Assembly (NCBI GenBank): GCA_965215215.1
Contig: OZ244043.1
Span: forward strand, 2,170,001 to 2,234,000
Length of the DNA: 64,000 nt
Origin: CALDTK01 sp965215215
GTDB lineage: Bacteria; Bacteroidota; Bacteroidia; Chitinophagales; Saprospiraceae
Reading direction: 5' to 3'
A program made the translations under genes and the position numbers. Below, piece after piece: positions 55,677 through 63,724 of this stretch; the stretch's first letter is position 1; the number at the start of each line of letters is the position of its first letter. The notes beneath the pieces are model-generated. The model made no database searches and was not told the origin of the DNA. It saw only the letters and a program-made list of their open reading frames with translations.

Positions 55677-56371
55677 ATATCCCGGGGTTGGGGATCTTCG
55701 CGCAGGTGGATCCCCTCGCGGACGTCCCGCACAGCATCGGGATGATACCTTACCACTACGCGGCGAACGACCCGGTCAACAACGTCGACCCCGACGGGCT
55801 GGATTGGTACCGCAACGACGAGACCGGAGAAGAGTACTGGCAGGAGGGCGACGGCGCGGTCGGTGGGGCGACCCACCTCGGGGCCAACCACGTGATCGAA
55901 GGTGCGAACGGGCGGATCTATCACGAGCAGAACGAGGTCGTCGCGTACGAGAGGACGACCGAGGACCCGAGCTCGGGAGCGGGGGAGACGATGGCCGGGG
56001 CCGCGACGTTCGCTGCGGGCACTTCTCTTGCAGACGGCCCACTTCCAGTCGGGGAAATTGTCGGTGGAGTTGTGCTTACAGGCGCGGCTATTTATAGTGG
56101 GTATCAGTATCTTACTGGACCGGATGCGCTGACTCCCAGCTTTAATGATCCTTACATTCAGAGAGCAAGGGATAACAGCAAAAACGAGCAGCACGGTGAT
56201 GATGGGCGTGCGTCTTCAAAAGCTGAGAAGCAGGTGGAAGTCCTACGGTAAAAACTAAGGACTGCAACCGGAAGAGCGGCGAAACAGATTAAGGATAAGA
56301 TAAATAGGATTAATAGGGATGCCGCGAAGAAGCGGAAGGGAGAGAATCACAGTAGGACAAGTAAAGGTTGA
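55674..56371 (+). pseudogene. Orphan RHS tip cassette 3, truncated and frameshifted
   Basis: Only a short core copy remains (YIPGLGIFAQVDPLAD to NVDPDG). The tip holds an acidic segment (NDETGEEYWQEGDG), a hydrophobic hairpin and a basic end. The main frame stops at 56251, but a second frame continues with GRAAKQIKDKINRINRDAAK and ends at 56371, just before the next start, so a frameshift has split the tip. An immunity candidate follows. Confidence 0.7.
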
Positions 56372-56373
56372 TC

Positions 56374-56841
56374 ATGATTCCATCGGTAGCCTATAGACAC
56401 AAGGGACTCGACGGTAGCGTGTTTGGGTCCAGTATATCGGAGGTACTGCAAAGCCTCGGCAGTGATTTAGATTGGACTATACTGAGGTCGGGTAAGGAGG
56501 ACGGCGGTGAAGTAAACATTGAAGTTCCTGATCATGCACGCTTCTCGTTCAGCCCTGAATCCTGTTATAAGCTTGACGGTATCGAAATAATGTCTTCGAG
56601 TATAGCCTTTGAAGGTCTGTCTATTATTGGTGTATCTGTGCAAGATGTCATGAGCAATGAAAACCTACCTGGCATTTATATGGAGGATGAGTTCGTCGAC
56701 GACGACGATAACTTATTGCAGTGGTTAGAGGTGAAAACATTTTCGCTACTCGTGTATGCTCACAACGGCCGCGTAAAGAGCTTTTCGATATATCCGGATT
56801 ACGATGAAGATGAGAAACCGGTGTGGCCGGATTGTTCCTAG
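56374..56841 (+). CDS. Probable immunity protein for cassette 3
   Basis: A 155-residue soluble, acidic protein starting 3 bp after the restored end of cassette 3. No recognised domain. Assigned from position and size. ATG 56374 is preferred to TTG 56368. Confidence 0.6.
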   Translation: MIPSVAYRHKGLDGSVFGSSISEVLQSLGSDLDWTILRSGKEDGGEVNIEVPDHARFSFSPESCYKLDGIEIMSSSIAFEGLSIIGVSVQDVMSNENLPGIYMEDEFVDDDDNLLQWLEVKTFSLLVYAHNGRVKSFSIYPDYDEDEKPVWPDCS

Positions 56842-57692
56842 TAACCTCCGTAGAGCGGCTCTTGGAGGCGTCGTGGAGGAGACTGTACCAGTTCGGGATG
56901 TACGCGTTCGGGACCGTGGCCGAGGGGCACGTCCCGGACAGAACGGACTTCACGGGTCATGAGGTCGTTGGGAGCGACCCAACTGATCCATCCACACGGT
57001 TCCAAGCGGTGATCGACGCGGGTGCGCGCACGTACATCCCGGGCTTGGGGCTCTTCGCGAGCCCCGATCCGCTCGCCGATCTGGCGCCGGAGTGGAGCCC
57101 GTACCGGTACGGGTTCAACGACCCGGTTAACTACGTCGACCCGGACGGCCTGTTCGAGACCAAGGCCGACGCCGAGGCGCACGCCGAGAGGGAGGACATC
57201 AAGACCGGCGGGATCTTCGGGGCCTTCCGGGCGAACAAGATCCGCGAGCAGTCCGACGGGAGCTACGCGATCGAGAACCGTAAAGAGCACACCTCGACCG
57301 CGGACGAGGGCGGGGAGCTCGGGGTGATGACCGCGGCGCTGGTCACCCCCAACGACGTGATGGGCGTCGCGACGACCGAGGGCGGGAACATGGAGATGAC
57401 GCTGCGTTCGGGGGAGACTCAGGAGGTAGAAGCGCTGGGCGGAACGGTAGACGTAGGGCGAGGGGGCGCTGGTAAAGCGTCTATTTCGGCGACGAAGAAG
57501 GCACTGAGAGAAGTCTACAAACGCCTTGGCATAAAAAAGCCGCTTCCCAAAGGCCAACCGGGCAAATACGGATCACCACAGGCTACAGACGGAACGAAGG
57601 GGGGTAGATTAGACCCCAACCATCCCGGTCGAGAACCGGGTCACCCCGAAGCCGGACCTCACGTCAATTGGTGGGATAGGACTATGGGTTGA
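56823..57692 (+). CDS. Orphan RHS tip cassette 4 (GPHxNWWD toxin, no immunity gene)
   Basis: Core similarity begins at 56892 (FGMYAFGTVAEGH) and runs through the linker to GGTV near 57446. The tip is homologous to that of cassette 1 (LPKGQPGKYGS, GPHVNWWDRT). It stops at TMG, about 15-20 residues earlier than cassette 1; another frame beyond the stop is basic (KAKRRFRGTPGR), so the end may be frameshifted. No immunity-like gene follows; the next gene is a methyltransferase. Confidence 0.75.
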   Translation: MAGLFLVTSVERLLEASWRRLYQFGMYAFGTVAEGHVPDRTDFTGHEVVGSDPTDPSTRFQAVIDAGARTYIPGLGLFASPDPLADLAPEWSPYRYGFNDPVNYVDPDGLFETKADAEAHAEREDIKTGGIFGAFRANKIREQSDGSYAIENRKEHTSTADEGGELGVMTAALVTPNDVMGVATTEGGNMEMTLRSGETQEVEALGGTVDVGRGGAGKASISATKKALREVYKRLGIKKPLPKGQPGKYGSPQATDGTKGGRLDPNHPGREPGHPEAGPHVNWWDRTMG

Positions 57693-57797
57693 AAGCGAAG
57701 CGGAGGTTCCGCGGAACACCCGGACGCCCGCCCGGCGGCCCAATGGCTTTCCACATTGCTTCCCAAACAATTTGTTGCGCACTACATTGTCGGATCT

Positions 57798-59216
57798 ATG
57801 GCCGTAGCGAGCACCGCCGATGGATTCGTCCAGACTCCCGCTTGGCTGATCGACTCGATGGTGGCCGACCTGTTCGCCGATGCCCCACCGGCTGCCGAAA
57901 GCGTCGTTCTCGATCCGGGCTGCGGGGAGGGCGATTTCATCGCGGGGGTTCTCCGCTACTGCGACCGCGAGCGCTGTGCTCCACCCCAACTGCTCGGGAT
58001 CGAGCTGGATTCGAGCCGTGCGGCTTTCGCCAAAACCCGTTTCGCGGACACGCCACAAGTAGAAATCCGACAGCAGGATTTCCTCCGTACTACCTCACTG
58101 CCGCCGGCCGACTTCGTGATCGGAAACCCACCCTACGTTTCTCTGACCAACATTGCGCCGCCCGATCGCGCTTTTTTCCGTAGGCGTTTCCGTTCGGCCA
58201 CGAATCGCTTCGATCTGTACATGCTCTTCTTCGAGCGGGCGCTCGAACTGCTCGAGTCGGGCGGCTGCCTCTCTTTCGTGACACCCGAGAAGTGGCTCAA
58301 CGTGGGTAGTGCAGCCCGACTCAGACAGCAGCTCGCCGCGTTGCAGCTCGAGCGACTTCGCTTCGTAGCCGAAGATGCGTTCGGCGCCTACGTTACTTAC
58401 CCACTCGTAACGCAACTCCGCAATACGCTCACGCACTCCGACACGCGCATTGCGACTCGCGCCGGCGAAGCCTACTCGACGAGGTTGTCCAGGGATCCCG
58501 AAGCCTGGCCCTCCCTACGCGGTAAGGTAAGCCCTCCCGTACGGGCATCGGCTGCGTCACTCGCCGACCTTTGCCTCCGGATTGGCTGCGGCCCGGCTAC
58601 CGGTCTCGACGAAGCCTTCCTTCTCGATACGGAGCTAATTCCAGATGACCTCCTAGCCTACGCGCATCCTACCCTTTCGGGAAAACAACTGAACGGTTGC
58701 GCGGAGCCGAGTCCGACCCAGTCGTTTTTAATGCCCTACGATCGCGCCGGAAGGCTTCTGCCGGAAACAGAGCTGATCCCGCTCCTAAACCGGCTTTCGC
58801 CAAAACGTAGTGCACTCGAAGCGCGTAGTTGTGCCGTGCGTAAACCCTGGTACGCCTACCACGAGACGCCGGCGATGCGGCACCTGCTACGGCCCAAACT
58901 TCTCTGCCGCGACATCACCGACGAGCCGAAGTTTTACTTCGACCACTCCGGGACGATCGTACCCAGACACTCTATCTATTACCTCGTCCCGAGGGATGGT
59001 ATAACGCTCGAAGCGCTGCACGCTGCGGTTTCGAGCGAGCGGTCGAGAGCATGGCTTCGCGCGCACGCGCAGCGCGCGGCGAATGGGTACCTGCGTATCC
59101 AGAGTACATTACTTAAGCGTATGCCGGTGGGTGGGGGGGCTGAGAGCGACCGCGCTCGAGGAGAGTTCGAACTGCCTCCGTTAAGCTGCGCTAACACAGT
59201 CCAAACGTCGCAGTGA
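57798..59216 (+). CDS. N6-adenine DNA methyltransferase (Eco57I/type II-like)
   Basis: A 472-residue methyltransferase. The SAM-binding motif is VLDPGCGEGDFIAGVL (about residues 38-53), and the catalytic motif IV is NPPY (in FVIGNPPYVSL, about 110-120), showing transfer to the N6 amino group of adenine. The C-terminal part has a TaqI-like target-recognition region. No restriction endonuclease is found next to it, so it may be an orphan or a fused-type enzyme lacking the nuclease. ATG 57798 is the natural start; the frame runs back to 57756. Confidence 0.85.
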   Translation: MAVASTADGFVQTPAWLIDSMVADLFADAPPAAESVVLDPGCGEGDFIAGVLRYCDRERCAPPQLLGIELDSSRAAFAKTRFADTPQVEIRQQDFLRTTSLPPADFVIGNPPYVSLTNIAPPDRAFFRRRFRSATNRFDLYMLFFERALELLESGGCLSFVTPEKWLNVGSAARLRQQLAALQLERLRFVAEDAFGAYVTYPLVTQLRNTLTHSDTRIATRAGEAYSTRLSRDPEAWPSLRGKVSPPVRASAASLADLCLRIGCGPATGLDEAFLLDTELIPDDLLAYAHPTLSGKQLNGCAEPSPTQSFLMPYDRAGRLLPETELIPLLNRLSPKRSALEARSCAVRKPWYAYHETPAMRHLLRPKLLCRDITDEPKFYFDHSGTIVPRHSIYYLVPRDGITLEALHAAVSSERSRAWLRAHAQRAANGYLRIQSTLLKRMPVGGGAESDRARGEFELPPLSCANTVQTSQ

Positions 59217-59281
59217 GGAATTCAACGTATAGCTTGTTCGTGGCAAAGCCAAATATGCGGATTCAAGAGATAGGATTACCG

Positions 59282-59332
59282 TGTCCATCCTTGCAAATCT
59301 ACAGTGACACTGTAGATTTGCAAGGATGGACA
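59282..59332. promoter_or_regulatory. 51-bp perfect palindrome acting as a symmetric promoter
   Basis: Two 25-bp arms (59282-59306 and 59308-59332) around one central base are perfectly complementary. Rightwards, TTG 59291-59293, a 19-bp spacer and TAGATTTG 59313-59320 form a consensus promoter, with the ATG at 59326 5 nt after the -7 box. By symmetry the same promoter is present leftwards. The start codon lies inside the right arm. Confidence 0.85.
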
Positions 59333-60501
59333 TTAGAAGGGATCAGCTAAAAGAGATCGCTGCCGACCTGCTAGAATACCCCGCCGTCGGTATCCTCGGC
59401 CCCCGTCAGGTCGGCAAGACCACCTGCGCGAAGCAGTATGCGGACCGCAGTGAGCAAGCCGTCGAATACCTGGATCTTCAGAGTCCTTCCGCCCGACTTC
59501 GCCTCGTAGACGCCGAAGGCTACTTCTCAGAGCGAATCGATCGACTGTTGATCCTCGATGAGATCCAGGTGATGCCCGAGCTTTTCGCGATCCTGCGTGC
59601 CGTCATCGATGCGCACAGAAGGCCTGGGCGGTTTCTACTCCTCGGCTCTGCCTCCCCTGAGCTCATGCGGGGAAGCTCGGAGTCGCTGGCCGGTCGCATC
59701 GCCTACAACGAGCTCATGCCCTTCGGTCGACGAGAACTAGTGCAAACCTCCATCGATTGGCGTGAACACTGGATTGGTGGAGGCTTCCCCACACCAATGC
59801 TTTCTATTGTATCGCCGCCGAGGCGCTTGCGTTGGTTCGATAATCTCGTGAGCACGTTCGTTTCGCGCGACCTCGCCGAACTCGGTCAGGCCGCCGATTC
59901 TACCGAGCTAGCCCGATTGCTCAGCATGGCAGCCTCCGTACAGGGGGCGATCCTCAACCGGCAGTTGTTCTCGAAGTCGCTCACGGTAAGTGCGCAAACG
60001 GTTGATCGGTACCTCAATCTCCTGGAGCGTGGCTTCTTGGTCCGCCGACTGCGCCCCTGGCTTCCGAACACCTCCAAGCGGCTCGTTAAGTCACCGCGGA
60101 TTTACGTGCGCGATACGGGCCTGCTGCACGCGCTACTAGGCGTGTCCACATACGACCAACTCCGTGGCCACCTAATCGTCGGGGCGAGTTGGGAGGGTTA
60201 CGTAATCGAAGAAGTGGCAAAGGCGGTAGCCGGCAGGGCCGAACTGTATTTCTACCGTACGGCGGCCGGCGCAGAGCTGGATTTGATCCTCACAAATGGA
60301 ACAAGGACAGTCGCCGTTGAAGCGAAACTCTCCCGGGCGCCGCGGCTAACGAAAGGCTTTTACCATGCGATCGAGGACGTGAAGCCGGCGCATACGTACG
60401 TAGTCGTACCGGAAGGGGAAGGGTATCGCCTGGTAGAGGGGGTGAGTGTGATCGGACTTTCCGAGGTGGTGGCGGAGCTTTCTAAGTGGTTTGTAAATTG
60501 A
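59326..60501 (+). CDS. AAA ATPase with DUF4143 domain
   Basis: A 391-residue ATPase. Walker A GPRQVGKTT (about residues 25-33), Walker B LLILDEIQVMPELF (about 82-95), sensor-like LLLGSASPELM and the C-terminal DUF4143 nuclease-like fold (YVRDTGLLHALLGV, GASWEGYVIEE, FYRTAAGAELDLIL and VEAKLS with PD-(D/E)xK-like acidic/Lys residues). Such proteins are common in prokaryotes but of unknown role. The transcript is predicted to be leaderless from the palindromic promoter that includes its start. Confidence 0.88.
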   Translation: MDIRRDQLKEIAADLLEYPAVGILGPRQVGKTTCAKQYADRSEQAVEYLDLQSPSARLRLVDAEGYFSERIDRLLILDEIQVMPELFAILRAVIDAHRRPGRFLLLGSASPELMRGSSESLAGRIAYNELMPFGRRELVQTSIDWREHWIGGGFPTPMLSIVSPPRRLRWFDNLVSTFVSRDLAELGQAADSTELARLLSMAASVQGAILNRQLFSKSLTVSAQTVDRYLNLLERGFLVRRLRPWLPNTSKRLVKSPRIYVRDTGLLHALLGVSTYDQLRGHLIVGASWEGYVIEEVAKAVAGRAELYFYRTAAGAELDLILTNGTRTVAVEAKLSRAPRLTKGFYHAIEDVKPAHTYVVVPEGEGYRLVEGVSVIGLSEVVAELSKWFVN

Positions 60502-60536
60502 TCTTTTCTGGGTGGTTCGATAAAGGCGGGGTCCTT

Positions 60537-60559
60537 AATTGCAGTTGGCAACTGTAATT
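60537..60559. terminator. Small hairpin between convergent genes
   Basis: AATTGCAGTT and AACTGTAATT around a short GGC loop form a hairpin with one G-T pair, ending in TTT. It lies between the convergent ends of the ATPase and GH32 genes. Confidence 0.45.
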
Positions 60560-60587
60560 TATCTGCTCAACACGGTCATCGAATATC

Positions 60588-62243
60588 TTACTCCATCACT
60601 ACCTCCACCGGCTCCACCAACGCCGACTCCAGCCCCCACCCCTCCACCGTAAGCGCCTCCGGCCCACTCACCTCCGCCGAAACCAAACCGCCCTCCAAGA
60701 AGAACACCTCCGTCATCACCGTAAACCCATCGTCGGCGATCAGCTCCACCGAAGCCCGGTCGAGCAGGAGATCCACGGTGCCAGGCATAGCTTCATCAAG
60801 CTGCAGAGCGCTCACGTACGCCTTCCGCTCCGCCGTATGCCGCGCCGCGAAACCTTCGTAAAAGTCGGAGGTCGCGAGCGCCGAACGGTCCACGAAGTAC
60901 TCGCCCGCCGCGGCGTCGTAACCGATGCGGAGGGTATCGCCCTCGGCCCCCGCCAGCGAGAGGGTGAAGGGTGGGGGAGCGGCGTCGTCCGCGCCGCTGA
61001 CGTGGAGGCGCGCCGGGAGGGCGCTCGGCTCGTTTTGCGGAAGCACCGCTGTGGCGGTAGCCCCCGCGGCGTGCTCGATCGTAAACTTCTCCTCCTCGAG
61101 CTCGTCGTACGCCGCCACGATTTCGGTACGCAAGCGCATACCCTCCGGCGTTTCGTAGAGGGATAAGCGGCGCGGGGCCGTCATCGCGCTGCGCCAGGTG
61201 TCGGTAGGGACGGTCTGACTGTATAGCCAGTTGCTCATCCAACCCACGCCGAGGCGGTAGTTGTCGGCGAGGCGGGCCACGTTGTCCCAGGTTACGAGGG
61301 CGTAGTTGTCGGTGCCGTAGTCGAGCCACAGCGGGTCGTTCACGCCGTCGGTGGGGGTAAAGGTCTCGCCGTCGAAATCGCCCACGAGGTAGCTCGTACC
61401 CGTGCCGCCGTTCGGGGCGTCGTCCTGGACGGACACGAGGAGTACGTACTTCTCCTCGCCCGGGCGACCTTCGGCCGTGCCCGAGTCCGTGACCTGGATC
61501 GGGAACAGATCCGGGCACTCCCAGGGGCGCTTCGGCGACTCTACGGTCGGACGCATATCGCTCTCGCGCGTCCAGTCGATTAGGTTCGGCGAACTGTAAA
61601 ACGCGATCACGTCGTCGATGGCGAGCGCCATGATCCACCGCTCGCTCGCCTCGTGGTAGATCACCTTCGGGTCGCGGAAATCGGGCACGTCACCGGGGTT
61701 GGGGATCACCGGATTGTTCGCGTACTTCTTCCAGGTCTCGCCCTCGTCGAGGGAGTAGGCGATGCCCTGCGACTGGTAGTCCTTGCGCCCGCCCTGCTCG
61801 CCGGGCATGTCGTGGTAGGTAAACACGGCCACCATCGGCGGCTCCTCGAGGCTGCCGAGCCCGGAGGTATTCAGCTCGTCGTAGGCGATGCTGCCCGAGA
61901 AAATGTAGCCGAGCGAATCGGGGTACAGCGCGATCGGTTTGTGCGTCCAGTGCACCAGATCCTCGCTCACGGCGTGGCCCCAGTGCATCGGCCCCCACAC
62001 CGTCGAGTCGGGGTAGTGCTGGTAGAACAAGTGAAAGACGCCGTTCACCTGGATCAATCCGTTCGGGTCGTTCATCCACCCGCTCGCCGGCGAAAAGTGC
62101 ACCTGCGGCCGGTACGCCTCCTGGTAGTACGTGGAGTCGGTTGCTTCCGCAGAACTCGTTGTGGGCGCCTCGGAGCCACCGGTTTTAGCGCAAGCGGTGA
62201 GTAGGCAGGTGGCGGCAGCGAACGGGAGGAGTTTGGCGAGCAT
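60588..62243 (-). CDS. GH32 fructan hydrolase lipoprotein
   Basis: A 551-residue lipoprotein: signal peptide with lipobox LLTAC, linker, then a five-bladed GH32 propeller and C-terminal beta-sandwich. Catalytic sites: WMNDPNGLIQ (nucleophile Asp), VPDFRDPKV (transition-state Asp) and WECPDLFPI (acid/base Glu). It removes fructose from fructans such as levan, inulin or sucrose at the cell surface. ATG 62243 is chosen: TAAATTTG ends 6 nt upstream, matching the local -7 pattern; TTG 62252 would add three residues. The fructokinase gene ends just upstream. Confidence 0.92.
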   Translation of the reverse strand: MLAKLLPFAAATCLLTACAKTGGSEAPTTSSAEATDSTYYQEAYRPQVHFSPASGWMNDPNGLIQVNGVFHLFYQHYPDSTVWGPMHWGHAVSEDLVHWTHKPIALYPDSLGYIFSGSIAYDELNTSGLGSLEEPPMVAVFTYHDMPGEQGGRKDYQSQGIAYSLDEGETWKKYANNPVIPNPGDVPDFRDPKVIYHEASERWIMALAIDDVIAFYSSPNLIDWTRESDMRPTVESPKRPWECPDLFPIQVTDSGTAEGRPGEEKYVLLVSVQDDAPNGGTGTSYLVGDFDGETFTPTDGVNDPLWLDYGTDNYALVTWDNVARLADNYRLGVGWMSNWLYSQTVPTDTWRSAMTAPRRLSLYETPEGMRLRTEIVAAYDELEEEKFTIEHAAGATATAVLPQNEPSALPARLHVSGADDAAPPPFTLSLAGAEGDTLRIGYDAAAGEYFVDRSALATSDFYEGFAARHTAERKAYVSALQLDEAMPGTVDLLLDRASVELIADDGFTVMTEVFFLEGGLVSAEVSGPEALTVEGWGLESALVEPVEVVME

Positions 62244-62254
62244 GGCGGGCAAAT

Positions 62255-63127
62255 TTATGCGTCTGCGGTCGGGGGGAGTGCACCGGCGAGGGTGGCCACG
62301 AAGGCGCCGCGGGCACAGGCGGCGCGAAGGCAGGCGGCTTCGTCGGCGCCCACGGTGAAGCGCTCGTGCAGGTACGCGGCCAGGAAGGCGTCTCCGGCCC
62401 CCACGGTGTCGACCACTTCGACGCTCGGGGCCTCGGCGCGGGCGGTGCTGCCGTCTTCACGGAGGCTGTAAGCTCCTTTAGCGCCCTCGGTTACGACCAC
62501 GGTGTCGAGGCCGTAGGCTTCCGCCAAAACGGCGGCCGTATCGCCGTGGAGTCCGCAAACCCGCGCGATGGTGGTGAGTTCGTCTTGGTTGAGCTTCACG
62601 ATATCGGCCGCCTCGAGCATACGCTCGAGGGATTCGCGCTCGAAGTGGGGCGGACGAAGCGTCGGGTCCATCACGTGGAGTCGCGGCGTGGCGCCGGAGC
62701 GCGGCAGGTCGAGCAGGGTGTAGAGCGTGGCACGCGAACGGGCGTCGCGGATGCCGAGGGCGCCGTACACCAGCACCCGACAGGCTTCGACCCGCTCGCG
62801 CAGCTCCGGGGTCTCGCGGATATCGTCCCAGGCGCAGGGCGCTACGATGTCGTAGCTCGGCTCGTTGTCGGCGTCGAAGGAGACCTCCACGCGGGAGGTG
62901 GCGAGGTCTTGGCGCCGCTGGACGAGCGACATGTCGACGCCGTGCTTCCGACCGGTTGCGATGAGCTCCTCGCCGGTCGCGTCGTCGCCCACCGCGCTGG
63001 CGATGGCCACCTCGCTGCCGAGGCTGGCGAGGTGGGTGGCGCAGTTGAAGGGGGCACCGCCGGGGCGCGCGCCGCTCGGGGGTACGTCGACCAGCATTTC
63101 GCCGAAAGTGAGAATCGAGGCCGCCAT
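62255..63127 (-). CDS. PfkB-family fructokinase
   Basis: A 290-residue ribokinase-fold sugar kinase. The sugar site is seen in PGGAPFNCATHLASLGSEV (about residues 22-40), and the ATP/anion-hole motif DTVGAGDAFLAAYLHE (about 246-261) carries the catalytic Asp. It lies directly before GH32 on the same strand, so I infer that it phosphorylates fructose released by GH32. Confidence 0.9.
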   Translation of the reverse strand: MAASILTFGEMLVDVPPSGARPGGAPFNCATHLASLGSEVAIASAVGDDATGEELIATGRKHGVDMSLVQRRQDLATSRVEVSFDADNEPSYDIVAPCAWDDIRETPELRERVEACRVLVYGALGIRDARSRATLYTLLDLPRSGATPRLHVMDPTLRPPHFERESLERMLEAADIVKLNQDELTTIARVCGLHGDTAAVLAEAYGLDTVVVTEGAKGAYSLREDGSTARAEAPSVEVVDTVGAGDAFLAAYLHERFTVGADEAACLRAACARGAFVATLAGALPPTADA

Positions 63128-63223
63128 AGGGGAGAGGTTAGGGTTGGGTGAAGGAGTCGTACGTGGCGAGTCCGGCCGAAGCTTTTCGTCCGGGTGGGCC
63201 CTACGACAATTCCCGATGGTACG

Positions 63224-63649
63224 TCAACTTCTAATTCCCTGAGTCATCACCGCCGAGGCTAGATCCTTGACCGCGGTGCCGGTCACCTTCACCTTCCCGC
63301 CGAAGGGCAGTGCTTGAGCCTGGTAAACCGTCCGGGCCGGACGCCTATCCTCCGGAAACAGTTGTGCGAAGAGTTCATCGATCGCCGGTAGGTCGGCCAA
63401 ATCGTCGAAGGCGATGTCGCTGAACACTACGTCCGCTCTGTCAAACCCCGCCTGCTTCAGCGCGGCGAAGAAATTGGCAAAGGCGAGTTTGCCCTCCTCG
63501 GACGCGGAGCCCGAAGTGTAGTCTCCTTCCGTGTTTACGGCTAACTGGCCGCTTACGAAGCACATGTTGTTGACGACTACGGCGTGGCTGATGGGGTTGG
63601 GCCAGTTTGGTAGACCTACGCCGGTAGTGATGTATTTTTTGGAGCTCAT
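63224..63649 (-). CDS. RidA/YjgF-family protein
   Basis: A 141-residue member of the RidA family, which hydrolyses reactive enamine/imine intermediates. Recognised by VVNNMCFVSGQLAVN, the FANFFAALKQAGFDRADVV helix region and the RPARTVYQAQALPFGGKV segment with the substrate-binding Arg. The family is broad, so the exact role is open. Confidence 0.87.
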   Translation of the reverse strand: MSSKKYITTGVGLPNWPNPISHAVVVNNMCFVSGQLAVNTEGDYTSGSASEEGKLAFANFFAALKQAGFDRADVVFSDIAFDDLADLPAIDELFAQLFPEDRRPARTVYQAQALPFGGKVKVTGTAVKDLASAVMTQGIRS

Positions 63650-63690
63650 ACTCGCTGGTGCAGTTTACGATTAGGGGAGGCTGGTACGTC

Positions 63691-63724
63691 TAATGCGGCG
63701 AAGCCGTTAATGCGGCGAAGCCGT
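63691..63724. repeat. 17-bp tandem duplication at a gene end
   Basis: TAATGCGGCGAAGCCGT occurs twice in direct tandem (63691-63707 and 63708-63724). The stop codon of the NTF2-like gene (63707-63709, minus strand) lies at the junction; without the duplication the protein would still end at an equivalent stop. Confidence 0.8.
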
